From Daedaleopsis sinensis (Eukaryota > Basidiomycota > Agaricomycetes > Polyporales > Polyporaceae), in the NCBI GenBank assembly GCA_033807695.1, contig CM066307.1, forward strand, positions 2,790,001 through 2,854,000: a stretch of 64,000 bases of DNA, given 5' to 3'. A program made the position numbers and the translations under genes. The notes under the pieces are model-generated. The model ran no database searches and was not told the DNA's origin. It worked only from the letters and a program-made list of their open reading frames with translations. This document shows positions 43,330-54,468 of the stretch, piece after piece (the stretch's first letter is position 1; each line of letters starts with the position of its first letter).

Positions 43330-43650
43330 CACTCCACGAGAGGGCGGGCAGGCGTCTGTGCGCGCCTCATGCGCGCTTTGGTGTGCGACCAGAAGGCGCG
43401 CTCGCGCCACAGAGAGTGCGCGTGAGCCTCTCGGGGCGCGAGCGGGCGTCCGTGTGCGCTTCGTGCGCCCTTTGGTATGCGACCAGAAGGCGCGCTCGCG
43501 CCCCAGAGAGTGCGCGTGAGCGTCTCGGGGCGCGAGCGGGCGTCCGTGTGCGCTTCGTGCGCCCTTTGGTGTGTGACCAGAAGGCGCGCTCGCGCCCCAG
43601 AGAGTGCGCGTGAGCCTCTCCGCGCGCGCCCCAGAGAGTGCGCGTGAGCC
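43330..43650. repeat. 94-bp GC-rich minisatellite
   Basis: GACCAGAAGGCGCGCTCGCG recurs at 43387, 43481 and 43575, exactly 94 bp apart, followed each time by CAGAGAGTGCGCGTGAGC. A last partial unit ends near 43660. Open frames across the array are by-products. Confidence 0.85.
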
Positions 43651-43660
43651 TCTCCGCGCG

Positions 43661-44369
43661 TGCAAAGGACTAACGCCTGGGCAATCGCGTGCCCGGACGC
43701 TCCCGCAAACTGGGTGTGCGGCCTGGGGCCCAGAAGTGCCCAGTAACCGCATGTGCCCGCAACGGTTGTGCGGCCGAGTACACAGGTGAGGTGCCCGACC
43801 TGCTCGTGGGCGCCGCCGCCTCCCACTGCACGCTCATCAGCGCTCTCCAGAGAGGGCGGTCGAGAGCGCACATCCGCACCACTACCGCATACACCGGCGG
43901 GATGGTCGGGCGCAGCACGCATTAACGGGCCTGAGTGCGCGACTTCAAACAGTCGCGCACTGATGTGCTCAACCGCGCCCAGGAGCGTGGTCGAGAGCGC
44001 ACATGCACGCTACTGGTGCGCACATAGGCGGGCGGCGGCACGCGTGGAGGCGCGTGAGTGCCCGACTACTCGCGCACTCATGCTCGAAGAGAAGACCGTC
44101 AACCTCTAACGATCCCACACGAGGAGAAACTCACCTAGTGGTCTTCGGATCTTCCCGCAGACGCAACCTTCCACAGACTGTGTTCATAGAAGAAGGCAAC
44201 TGAATGAACATTAGGATGGGGAGGAACAGGTGCAGACAATGTGGATAACAGGACATGGAGGAGTAGTGACGCGTGAACCGAGGGCGGGGATGAGGCGTGT
44301 AACTGAAGTGAAGCGTGGACCAGGGCGGGGATGTGGCGTAGCAACTCATGACGAGATGCGAAGTGCGAT
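43661..44369. other. GC-rich stretch without a supported gene
   Basis: Overlapping open frames on several strands reflect GC-richness (few stop codons). No domain or splice structure recognised. Confidence 0.4.
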
Positions 44370-45507
44370 CTATGCTTGTATGGCGACGGCCACGGGATCG
44401 GGATTGGCAACGAAGCCGGTTCTTTCCCACTCTCCAGTGGACTTAGACCAGCAACTGATGACCCCGCAACTGACGATCGCATCGCACTCAATGGCGCAAT
44501 ACCACACACCGATCGCTTGAAGCGTTGGATGTGCAACGCCGCCGCCTTCGGTGCCGGGATGAGAGCCGCTATCCCAACACACGATTGTGGTACGTTCATT
44601 GTCTATGTCGCCGATGGGGAAGGCGAATGTCGACGCGGTGCGTATTCCGATCTTCTCCAAGAGAGCAAGTCGACGAAGCCCCCGCGCCCAAATCAGTGGA
44701 TTGGACCAGGCACGACGGGGAGAGCCACGATTGTTCTGAGCAGAATACGTTAGCATGTGCTATCTATGTAGCCTGAGGAGATACTCACGAAGCTAAGACG
44801 CTCATGAAGGGTCAACGACTGCACAAGAGGAGCTACGGCGATGATGCGTTCGAGTAAGTCATACTCCTCGCTGTGGAAGTCGAGGTTGAGCTCTTTCACG
44901 TGCTGGAGGGGCGGACGGATGGTGGAGAACAGCACGGTGGGCAGCATGCACCTGTCCGAGACGATGGCCAACTCCACCCGGGAGCAGCCATCGTGCAGGT
45001 GTGGGGCAATGCAGTCGGACGGGCCCCCAAACGACGTGATACGAGAGAGATCGAGGTTGTGAAGGGGGCAAGCATCGGGCGCGCGGCATCTTAAGAACCG
45101 GACCTCTTCGAGAGTAGGGTGGGTTGCCAAGAAAGTAACGAGGAACTCGTGGTCATAGTTCGTATGGAGGACGCGCAGGTGAGGAAGGCGGACGCCTACA
45201 AAGGTAATCGCCATAGGCTGGCGATTAGGGGTCGCGTGCAACTGTAGGTTGACAATGTTGGGGACGAGGGTGAGGAAATGTTGTAGCGGGAGCAGAGGGA
45301 CCTCCCAGAGGAAGAAGATGTTGGCTTCGAGGATGGTGGCACCTCCAGCGGGGTCGGCAGAAATGTTCGTGATCTCCCGTTCCAGCTGCTGGTTCGTGTA
45401 GATAGCGACCTGAGATAATATGTTAGACAGTGACTAAGAAGCTGTCGTTGAGCGCGTTTAACACTCACACGATTGGGGTTCCCGGAGTTGACGGTAAGGG
45501 ACGACAT
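44370..45507 (-). CDS. Leucine-rich protein, F-box/LRR-like family, copy A
   Basis: Exons 45507-45469, 45409-44789 and 44735-44370 join in frame (introns of 59 and 53 nt) to give 341 residues. The centre has repeated leucine-rich strands ('LPHLRVLHTNYDHEFLVTFL', 'HPTLEEVRFLRC', 'HVKELNLDFHSEEYDLLERI', 'LVQSLTLHERLSF'). The last exon has 'AWSNPLIWARGLRRLALLEK', 'HPTLQAIGVWY' and 'STGEWERTGFV'. This is the layout of the basidiomycete F-box-like leucine-rich families, which usually act as substrate receptors of SCF ubiquitin ligases. However, I see no F-box in the model, so either an upstream exon is missing or this branch has none. Its closest relative in the window is the gene at 56136-57317, 342 residues, with matching exon phases and C-terminal motifs. 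Confidence 0.7.
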
Positions 45508-45964
45508 GTCGTTATTCAATAGGGAGACTGTGTGGATGATCGAGACGGCGCGAGATGTGTGGCTCAAGTTGAAGGAGAGGGAGAGAGCGTGTGCATACGT
45601 CAGCGCGTTATTTGAACGTTGACAGAACAAAGGACTTGTGTTTCGAGCAGGCGAAATGACAAGAGGCCAGTGCTCGAGCCAGCAATGTTCAACGCAAGCG
45701 CAGCCATCCAACTGTAGTGAGTGCTGGGAATTGCAGGCGTGGATTGTCGATATAGTGGGGGAGAACGAAGAAGGCGAACCAATGGGCCTGCGATTGGCAG
45801 CTCCGAAGCGGACTAAGGCACACCGGCACCACGTGGAGAATGCGGCTCCGAGATACTCGGACTTGGCGAGAGAAGCGCACTTTTCACAACAAGTCCTGCT
45901 TCGCCTCCGACACCTATATTCCTACATAACGATGTCTACAGTGTACATTGAGTATGGAGGAGCC
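45508..45964. other. Intergenic stretch, possibly holding a missed 5' exon
   Basis: Open minus-strand frames continue upstream of ATG 45507 ('SRAVSIIHTVSLLNND'), so the leucine-rich gene may start further up. Not resolved. Confidence 0.3.
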
Positions 45965-46581
45965 TCAGTTCGCGATCGTTGGAACGTTTTCGAGGGCCAT
46001 CCGCATGAGCGCGCGAAGCTCAGCATTACGCGCGTTTAGCTTAACCATCGCAGTACTCCATTCCGCATCGAAGCTCCAGAACTCGAGCTCCGAGTTGAAG
46101 ATGATTGTGAAGTCGATGGGCGTGTGTTCAGTCGGGTTTGAAGTGAGCATGAACTCAGCCTTCAACCCGTTGTGCTGAGGAACATCGTTGGCATTAGATC
46201 AGCCTAGTTCTGTGACCGATCCCCAGTAGATTCGCAGTCGACGTACCTTGAAGCTCACATACATCGGATGTGTGAGCTGCAGACTGATAAGTATCTCCGG
46301 AGGGTTGGCGCACAAGTCGTCTTGTACGAGCTTGCAGACTGTGAGTGCGTCTGATAGTCGAAAACTAGTTATCAGTACTAGTCATGGTCGAGGAGCATGC
46401 TGCTTGAACTTACTATCATGAGGCGAACATTCATAGAGCATAACATGAACAGCTTCCCTGTCGTCTCCACGCGTGAGAGTGGCGGGAAAGGCCACCGAAA
46501 ATAGCGGAGCACTAGCCAGGATGTCAGGTAAGTACTAGTACAAGCGAAATAGACAGTGGGGACTTGCTCGTGCAGTGCCAT
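45965..46581 (-). CDS. Small spliced gene of unknown function
   Basis: ATG 46581 opens a 56-codon exon ('VPTVYFACTSTYLTSWLVLR') with a GTAAGT donor at 46413. A middle block reads 'VCKLVQDDLCANPPEILISL' (about 46345-46245) with a GTACGT donor. The last block reads 'TSNPTEHTPIDFTIIFNSEL' and ends at 45965. The donors are good, but I could not fix the first acceptor in frame, so the model is approximate (about 150-170 residues). No family recognised. It lies head-on behind the leucine-rich gene and might be related to it. Confidence 0.4.
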
Positions 46582-46803
46582 TTCAAGTGAGCGTTGTTGA
46601 GGAGAGTGCCAGTGGGAGGTCGCGATGAAGATGAAGAGGTGGCTCAGGTGGCTCAGAGTGACGGGGGAATGCGAATGTGCGTTCAGACGGCACCTGCATA
46701 GATACGCGTACCTAACAAAGGAGCATTTGAGGCATCATGAGCGCGCGTGCGCGCACAGACGCTCTTCTGAGCGCGTGGTCGCACAGTTGGCTCTGTACAG
46801 GCA
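46582..46803. other. Intergenic stretch
   Basis: No gene or repeat recognised. Confidence 0.3.
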
Positions 46804-49656
46804 TTATGGGCCTGTCTGTGCGTAATATGATTGCTGCCAACTAGTAGATTGGGGATAGCTATAGATAACAATCAACTCAACTCTGTGAATGTTGGTACTG
46901 GTGGTCAGTGGACAACGTCGAGTCAGGGAAGATAGTAGTGTGCTCACCCTATCCAGACTTCTGACGACCATGCATGGTTCAGCTATATCCAGAGGCGTGT
47001 ACGCGAGGGCCGCGAAGTGAGCCACGATGGCGGTAGCGGGGACAACCAGTAGTTCGTGATCAAAGCGGTTATACGTGAGCCATGCCCCGAGACCAGGGAA
47101 CTTCTGGTATGGGTCGAGCCTCGCGTGCTCATCGGAGAGTGGGGTGTAGACTTTTACGACAAGGAATGGATCGACGATCTGTCCTGACGTATCAGTCCGG
47201 GCATGGTAGAAGATCTTTTCGATCTGGGCAGCCTGCAGGGACGCTTGGGGATGTGCTCGGAGGATGATGCGGGAGTCTCGTTCACCGGCTTCCCGGGTGG
47301 CGAAACGAATGCCATCGCGGACAAGTGATGAGACGAACTGAGCGTTCGGATGTAGTCGTGGCTTCCCGTCATCAGCGGTACTGTGTGCAGATTGAAATGT
47401 GAGAGAGGAGGCGGAGTTGATGTGGGCAAGGATAGCATGGTACAGGTGATGCGAGAGGGCTGTCTCGTTCGCACGATCATACTTGAATGATGTGTTCGAG
47501 GTGTCCCCAGCCAGCGCGAGTATATCGGTAATCCGTGTACCACGCACAGTGTCACTAAAGGCCTTCTCGAATGCGGAGCGCATGTCGTCGTAAACCTGGG
47601 TCTTCGGCCACGCGGTGTTACGCATGTGCCAGCGCAGAGCAGCGCCAACGTAGAAGTATCGCAGCAGGGTAAGAGGCATGTCAACTGTGGAACGGTTAGA
47701 GAGCTGTCCACGCAGACCATAGGCTGAATCTACCTGTTTTATAGTTCGTCTTGAGGCGTTGCAATAGACCATTGTACCGCTCGAACGGGAACACCCACCA
47801 TCCATGGACAGGACCGAAGCCAATGAGGAAGACTATTAAATGGAGCGAGACGTGATGATTCGATACCAAAGCGTGATCGTAGATAGTGCGAAGGCCTCGA
47901 AGATACTGTTCCATGTGGTAGTCATAGGTGAGGGCGCGGGCATGGTCCATCGAGCGTCGGGACGCGAGGTCGACCGCGATCACGAGGTGAATAAAATTTT
48001 TCAATGCTTCCAGTTGTTCGACAGTAGAGTTGGATGAGCCCCAGATGCGAACGAGCGAGACGACGAGGTTCACAGTGCAGACGGTGCGCCACACGTCGGC
48101 TTTGAGCTTCCCATGGCTAGCATCGCCGAAGTTCGACGGGGGTTTCTCGATCCAGGAAGGCAAGATCGTCTGTTCGATATCTTCCCGAACACATTGAAGG
48201 TCGTCTTTGGTGAAACACTGCTGCTTGAGTTGGGGCTCCTCGTCGATGGGAAGCCGGAATTGCGCGCTCGCTTCTGGTAGGACAGGCGGGAGCTTAAACT
48301 CGCTCATGTCGTGAGTGTTTGCCTGCAACAGGATCAGCAAGGAGCATCTGAGATCGTAAATATGGCTCACCCAGTCAACGAACGCTTTCGCAAACTCTCG
48401 TCGAGTGGGTTCCTTCGTTCGTTTACCGACTATGCTGTTGAAACGAGCCACAGCGCTGAGGTAATCCTTCCGCACATCGGCGATGGAACCTTCGGACTTC
48501 GAGCTGACCACTGCCGCGAGTTTGTTCAGGTGCTCTTGCTGCTCCTCCGGAGAATGACACTTCCCTCTAGCTCCCCCACCCGACTGACCGATGTTCCAGA
48601 CCTTGCGACAGTGATGTTGAAGCTCGCCGAGGAACGTGTTATGCATGATGTCGATGACTGCGTAGCGGGTTGGATCCCAATATGGGAGGCGGAGAAGTTC
48701 CGACCAGCGAATGCCGTACATGCCGAATATCTTCTCCCTTTCGGCAGCGCTGCTTGCATCTCTCGAGCGAGTAGCAAGTTCAAGATGTTCTGACCATGAT
48801 GGACGTCGTGGCCATGAAGAGCGTTCGACGTTATTCATGTCATGGAGGCGGATGGAGCAGTAGGAACAGAAGTGCGTCGCGGCGTAATGTCCAAATCCGG
48901 CTACCTTGCGAAGGGCAGGAAGGTCGCAGACAAGGGGTATAAGGGCCGCGCGGACGACTCGAACGTGTCCAAACCACTTCGTTGCAGCCTTCTTGACAAC
49001 AATCCCAGTGTTCCAGAGGTCGAGGAACTCTTGCACAAGCGGAGCGAGAAGGGGATTGAGGTCGTCGACGCCTGGTTCCTTCGGGCCAGGGATGACGGCT
49101 GCGAGAAAGATGTTCTCTGGCCGATACCGTATGTTCGGCGGTAGACTGAGACATGCTAGCCACACCGCACCGACACTTTGAGATCTAGCAGCTTTCCGGT
49201 TACCATAAGGATTGAACCAGTCTATATTGAGGCTGAAGACAAGGTTGATGGACTTGTCTTTAGTCGGCGAAGTGAAACACGTCTTGCCGTCGGGACCCAT
49301 GAAATCCCGGATCTCTGGGGCGTGGAAGATGTCGCCGCACCTTTCACCGGATGGCTTCTCCTGTGCGTACTTCGAGAGAGTGTCCTCGATCCCCGGCCGA
49401 TCGAGTAGTTCCGCGATCCACGTCTTGAGGGAGCGATACGGATAGACACGAACAGCGCGGAAAATCGTCCTCCATCCGTCCTGTGGACGTTTTCCGCAAA
49501 CGAACCGCTTCTTGACGAGCAGCGTATTGCACGGAGGGTTCCCGACCTGGGTGCGGGAGCAATGATGAGGATATGGGTCGTCTGGAGTCGTCGGGTCGGG
49601 CGGATAAATGGCGAAACAGTTGGGACAGCAGGCATAATTCGTGATCCCCGGTTCGA

Positions 49657-50790
49657 CACCTGTGGTCACCACTTATTTATATATATACAGACCAGTGGTC
49701 CATAGGTTATTGTTACCTTGGCCCACCCTATGTAGCAAGCCCAGAGGCCCAGGACCCAATTACAAGGTACAATTTATAAAAGCATTATGTTGCAGATGAG
49801 CCCACAGGGAGCAATATAAAATGCGAAAGCTGTTGTAATAAGTCCACCATGGCGCATTTTTAAATGTATAAAGTGGTGTAAAATGGCCCTGAGGGTGAAT
49901 TTACAACACACACCAAGTGTTGTAAATGGTCCCCCATGGCACATTTTTAAACAGATAGGAGGTTGTAATACACCCCAGAGACCCTGTTAACAACCCACCT
50001 CTTGTGTTGTAAATGGTCCCCTGTGGCGCATTTTTAAACCGATGGAGGGTTGTAATACATCCCTGGGAGTCTGTTAACAACTACCGGAGTGTTGTAATTG
50101 GTATCTAAGGCTTGTTATTAAATCTTTGGACCTTTGATAATGATATGATCACCTTGTTATCTCTTCAGATAACAGTTTCTTATCTATACTGATAGCTTGG
50201 CCATCTAATCTACTACCCTGGGATCAATACCGCGCCAATGGGCGCTTATTTGGCATCTTTTCTTGCACCTTATTACCTCATTTAGGCAGGTAGGTGGCTG
50301 GGCTACCCTAGGGGGTCCCACTTCCTCACCCTCTACCTCCCTCATTTCTTGATGGATTCCCTCCATTCAAGTGGTGGTATACTTGTATATTGAATGGCTA
50401 CTACCCTGTACAAAGTGAGGGTACAACCACCTCCAATCAGTGCACTGCAATAGGTAGAAATGGTCGCTTTATGGGGGTATTAGATGCTGAATAGCTCAGT
50501 AACCGGTGGGTGCATCATTATGTACAGAGTACCGTTGGAAAGGTCTATGCTGGGGCTTTCCGACGAGCCCTCATACATGCAGATCCGTCCACGGGGACTC
50601 TGGGTATGCACAGGTGCTCCTCCTACCCTACCCCCAAATGGTCTGGGGTATACCTCCACGAATTTTTGATGAATCAATGTGATCCTTTTTCTGTTCAGTG
50701 TGTGCAGTATACTACTCATCAACCCAGTGGTGTGCCTGGCAGTGCACCCCATTGATCTGGATACAATAGGTAATCAGTGTGCAGGTTACC
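49657..50790 (+). repeat. Left terminal inverted repeat (1,134 bp)
   Basis: Contains three subterminal units of about 88-90 bp. Each has GC(G/A)CATTTTTAAA (49852, 49940 and 50030), preceded by GGTCCCC or similar and followed by GGTTGTAATACA. Also holds GCCAATGGGCGCTTA (50234-50248) and a hairpin around ACCGTTGGAAAG...CTTTCCGACG near 50531-50566. Confidence 0.85.
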
Positions 50791-51718
50791 CCCCTGATAG
50801 TGCGCCCAATACTCCACCAATTAGGGTGTGTAAGGTACCGTTGATAAGCCACAAACTACAGCTTGTTAACGGTACCCTACTTATGTCCATACATTCAGTG
50901 GTCATGGAGATACACACATGTTCTCCTCCTCCCCCTACCCAATATTGTTCGCAGTAGATCCTTGCACCCCATGCATGTATCACCCTCAAATTTTGTGAGT
51001 ACACTCCTACACCCTGCTATTCATTACTATCCAGTTAACATTCTTATCGGACATGAGTTACAATACCCATTGGCTTATCAGTGTTTCCCCCGATCACCCT
51101 GATCTTGCAGGTTTGGGAGACCTATTCCACAGATCTACTACAAACATGAATAGTCCCTATATGTGTGAGCAAGGCGCAAAAAACAGAATGTCAATATGTG
51201 GACAATTGGTGAAGTAACTGTCCGAACAGCGAAATGTGCACTGTTTGACACTAAAGCTGCATAGTGTCTGCACTCACTGCTTGCCACTGTACCTACAAAA
51301 CCACCTCCTACAGCCAATTCCGGTGTCCCGTGACCAATTCTTCATGGATTCCTATGGTTCTTTTTGCAACATGTAGCTATATCTCTCCTCTTTCTTATCT
51401 GACATTGTGCACCACTATCAGAGGTGGTAGGATAGTGCAATTCACTAGATATTGGTCACAACTGATAAGAAAACTACGTGCCAGAAACATCACCGATAAG
51501 GGTAGATATGCATGATCTGGAATATGCTAAGTACTGGTAGGCTACCAAAGAAAGAATGATGTGATTCGGTAATCGGTAGAGCAAGATATGGGGTAAATAG
51601 TGTTAAGAGGTGGTACGAGGATAACATGCGTGTATGTATGTGTCTGCTGGGTGTATGGAGATGAGTAAGATACCGTTAGAAAGCTATATTCCATGCCTTT
51701 CCAACAGTATCTTACACA
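50791..51718. other. Unique centre of the long-inverted-repeat element
   Basis: 928 bp, AT-rich, with no gene. It holds two more imperfect hairpins built on the same word as in the arms: GTAAGGTACCGTTGATAAG...TTAACGGTACCCTAC (near 50829-50880) and AGATACCGTTAGAAAG...CTTTCCAACAGTATCTT (near 51667-51713). Confidence 0.7.
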
Positions 51719-52852
51719 GGTAACCTGCACACTGATTACCTATTGTATCCAGATCAATGGGGTGCACTGCCAGGCACACCACTGGGTTGATGAGTAGTAT
51801 ACTGCACACACTGAACAGAAAAAGGATCACATTGATTCATCAAAAATTCGTGGAGGTATACCCCAGACCATTTGGGGGTAGGGTAGGAGGAGCACCTGTG
51901 CATACCCAGAGTCCCCGTGGACGGATCTGCATGTATGAGGGCTCGTCGGAAAGCCCCAGCATAGACCTTTCCAACGGTACTCTGTACATAATGATGCACC
52001 CACCGGTTACTGAGCTATTCAGCATCTAATACCCCCATAAAGCGACCATTTCTACCTATTGCAGTGCACTGATTGGAGGTGGTTGTACCCTCACTTTGTA
52101 CAGGGTAGTAGCCATTCAATATACAAGTATACCACCACTTGAATGGAGGGAATCCATCAAGAAATGAGGGAGGTAGAGGGTGAGGAAGTGGGACCCCCTA
52201 GGGTAGCCCAGCCACCTACCTGCCTAAATGAGGTAATAAGGTGCAAGAAAAGATGCCAAATAAGCGCCCATTGGCGCGGTATTGATCCCAGGGTAGTAGA
52301 TTAGATGGCCAAGCTATCAGTATAGATAAGAAACTGTTATCTGAAGAGATAACAAGGTGATCATATCATTATCAAAGGTCCAAAGATTTAATAACAAGCC
52401 TTAGATACCAATTACAACACTCCGGTAGTTGTTAACAGACTCCCAGGGATGTATTACAACCCTCCATCGGTTTAAAAATGCGCCACAGGGGACCATTTAC
52501 AACACAAGAGGTGGGTTGTTAACAGGGTCTCTGGGGTGTATTACAACCTCCTATCTGTTTAAAAATGTGCCATGGGGGACCATTTACAACACTTGGTGTG
52601 TGTTGTAAATTCACACTCAGGGCCATTTTACACCACTTTATACATTTAAAAATGCGCCATGGTGGACTTATTACAACAGCTTTCGCATTTTATATTGCTC
52701 CCTGTGGGCTCATCTGCAACATAATGCTTTTATAAATTGTACCTTGTAATTGGGTCCTGGGCCTCTGGGCTTGCTACATAGGGTGGGCCAAGGTAACAAT
52801 AACCTATGGACCACTGGTCTGTATATATATAAATAAGTGGTGACCACAGGTG
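51719..52852 (-). repeat. Right terminal inverted repeat (1,134 bp)
   Basis: Reverse complement of the left arm over its whole length; position p pairs with 102509 minus p. Confidence 0.9.
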
Positions 52853-53903
52853 GGTTCGAGATGGAGTAGGTCGAGTGCACTTCGGATATCAAGGGGGACT
52901 GTCTTCAACAGATTCAACTGCTCCGGTGTCAGGGACCCGTACGACTGGGGCGCAGCGAAAGCGACAGTGAACGCGCCGAAGATCACGACTCGTAACGTCG
53001 CCAGCATGTATTGGACTTGGGGGAACGAGACCGTAGCGAGGGAATGAAAGACCGTGGCCATCAATAGAGCGGCGAGTAGGAAGTGGGGTAGCTCTGGTCG
53101 TGTACCATCGTCGACGACTACAGGCGACTCAGCCACATAATGAATGGAGTATAATCGTACATACCGGCATGTACAACCGCAGGTTCTGAATCTCCACCAA
53201 GAGTCTGATACAGGAGCTTTCTCCATGCTCGCACCTTCAGTGTATCAAGTCGCTCGAGTTCGCCGCGCAGTTGGTTGACTTCGCCGATGTAGCGATGATC
53301 GGTGTCCTTGTCACCGACGGGCTCAAGATCCCCATGCTTCCACAGCTCCGCCCGAAGCCAGTCCTGATATCCCGTGAACGCAATGTTGTCGCCACGAGAA
53401 GCATCGAGCTCGCCTGGTGGTTCAGATATCGACGTCGGGGTGCTCTTGAAGACTAGCTGTGGCTCAGAGGAGAGTGACTGAGAACGCAGTTTCCGCCCTG
53501 AGTCTAGGCGCGCAACGAGATCAAAACGTTCTCTTATCGCATGCTTGTCCTGCAGGGATAGCCTGTTGGCTGTATATCACGCTAGGTAGCCAAGTATAAT
53601 ACTCACGGGTTTGATAACTTCTGGCGGCTCGGGCGTAGGCGAAGGCAGAGGCTGGTCTTCATCGGAGCAGTCGCCTGGACGAACCGGAAGTCGTGCTGTG
53701 GGGTTAGAAGTATCCAGCTGGAGGGTTTGCAGTAAGATAGTGTTGGCCACAACATCCTGATCTCGCGCGATAGCAGTATCGCGGAACTCGTCTTGTGCCA
53801 TGTGCTGCTTGTAGACTCGAGAGGGTTGCATTTGACCCGGCCGCGCTACATGATTTTCAACATAGGTCAGCTGGATACATCGACTGCATGTGCAGACGGG
53901 CAT

Positions 53904-54468
53904 AGTGATATGTGCGAGAAGGAGGCGAGAAGGAGGGTAGGATGATCGATTTCATTGGCAGGCTACTTGTATTTGACATCGAGGACCTAAGTATCTCACA
54001 TGTGAACGATCAAACAATAATGCTCCATCGGATCAAAAGGAGCGCTTCTGCGACCGAGCTCGCTCCCAGATGGGATGCAAGGTTTGAGCCACCGCTGTCG
54101 GTGAAACTGGGCGGCACATCCGATGCACGACCATGAATGTAATGACAAGCAACAGGACGATGGATACGCAGTATACAACGTTCCTTCGCTCCAGCAGCGA
54201 GGTTAATTGCGCCTGAGGAAGATTGTGAACGGAACGGAAATCGCGCATGTATAAGCACGTACCTGTGCACATGTGACTTGGCTACGGAAGAACTTCACGC
54301 GGAGATCGGAGGAACCGGGACTCGGTGAGACGTTGGGGATGTTATCAGAGGCAGGGCCACTCTGAGACAAGGCGGGTTCGACGCTTGCACAGCCAACAGA
54401 GCGTTTGGAATCCGCGGAAGCAGGAGAGACATCTGACGGCAGACCGTCGCGAGCGTCCGACTCGCAAA
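53904..54468. other. Upstream flank of the transposase gene
   Basis: No gene. I looked here for a CACTA-type terminus of the Plavaka element and found none that matches the sequence below 46804. Confidence 0.35.

Larger units (their letters stand above)
49657..52852. mobile_element. 3,196-bp element with 1,134-bp terminal inverted repeats, superfamily unknown
   Basis: Begins CACCTGTGGTCACC and ends GGTGACCACAGGTG. The target duplication GGTTCGA (7 bp) lies at 49650-49656 and 52853-52859. The element interrupts a transposase gene whose frame closes perfectly without it, which proves mobility. Left arm 49657-50790 and right arm 51719-52852 have equal length; I noticed only one base difference (near 49893/52616). 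The 928-bp centre has no coding potential. A 7-bp duplication with kilobase-long inverted repeats does not fit CACTA (2-3 bp), Harbinger (3), mariner (2) or hAT (8). MULE-like elements have long arms but usually 8-10 bp. Confidence 0.9.
46804..53903 (-). pseudogene. Plavaka/Tnp2-type (CACTA) transposase gene, split by an insertion
   Basis: Exon 1 starts at 53903 with 'MPVCTCSRCIQLT', a Cys-rich opening typical of basidiomycete Plavaka proteins, and ends at a GTGAGT donor (53607). Exon 2 (from about 53567) and the block at 53180-52860 ('LPHFLLAALLMATVFHSLAT', 'LLKTVPLDIRSALDLLHLEP') follow. The reading stops at the edge of the 3.2-kb element and resumes at 49649 with 'GITNYACCPNCFAIYPPD'; removing the element and one 7-bp repeat restores the frame exactly. 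The main exon (to 47696) has 'FSLNIDWFNPYGNR', 'FLAAVIPGPKEPGVDDLN' and 'YAVIDIMHNTFLGELQHH', the acidic motifs of Tnp2 transposases, and 'WWVFPFERYNGLLQRLK'. A frameshift near 47740 then leads to the last block (to 46804). The gene is doubly broken. The transposon's own ends were not found. Confidence 0.85.

Noticed and set aside
43210..43922. Open frames of 180 and 223 codons on the minus strand
   Set aside because: They cross the 94-bp GC-rich minisatellite, and the protein text repeats with it.
49641..49660. GGTTCGA resembling a tRNA B box
   Set aside because: It is the target duplication inside a transposase exon; no A box or cloverleaf fits around it.
53904..54468. CACTA-type terminal repeat for the Plavaka gene
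   Set aside because: No sequence here pairs with DNA beyond 46804; the element ends were not located.
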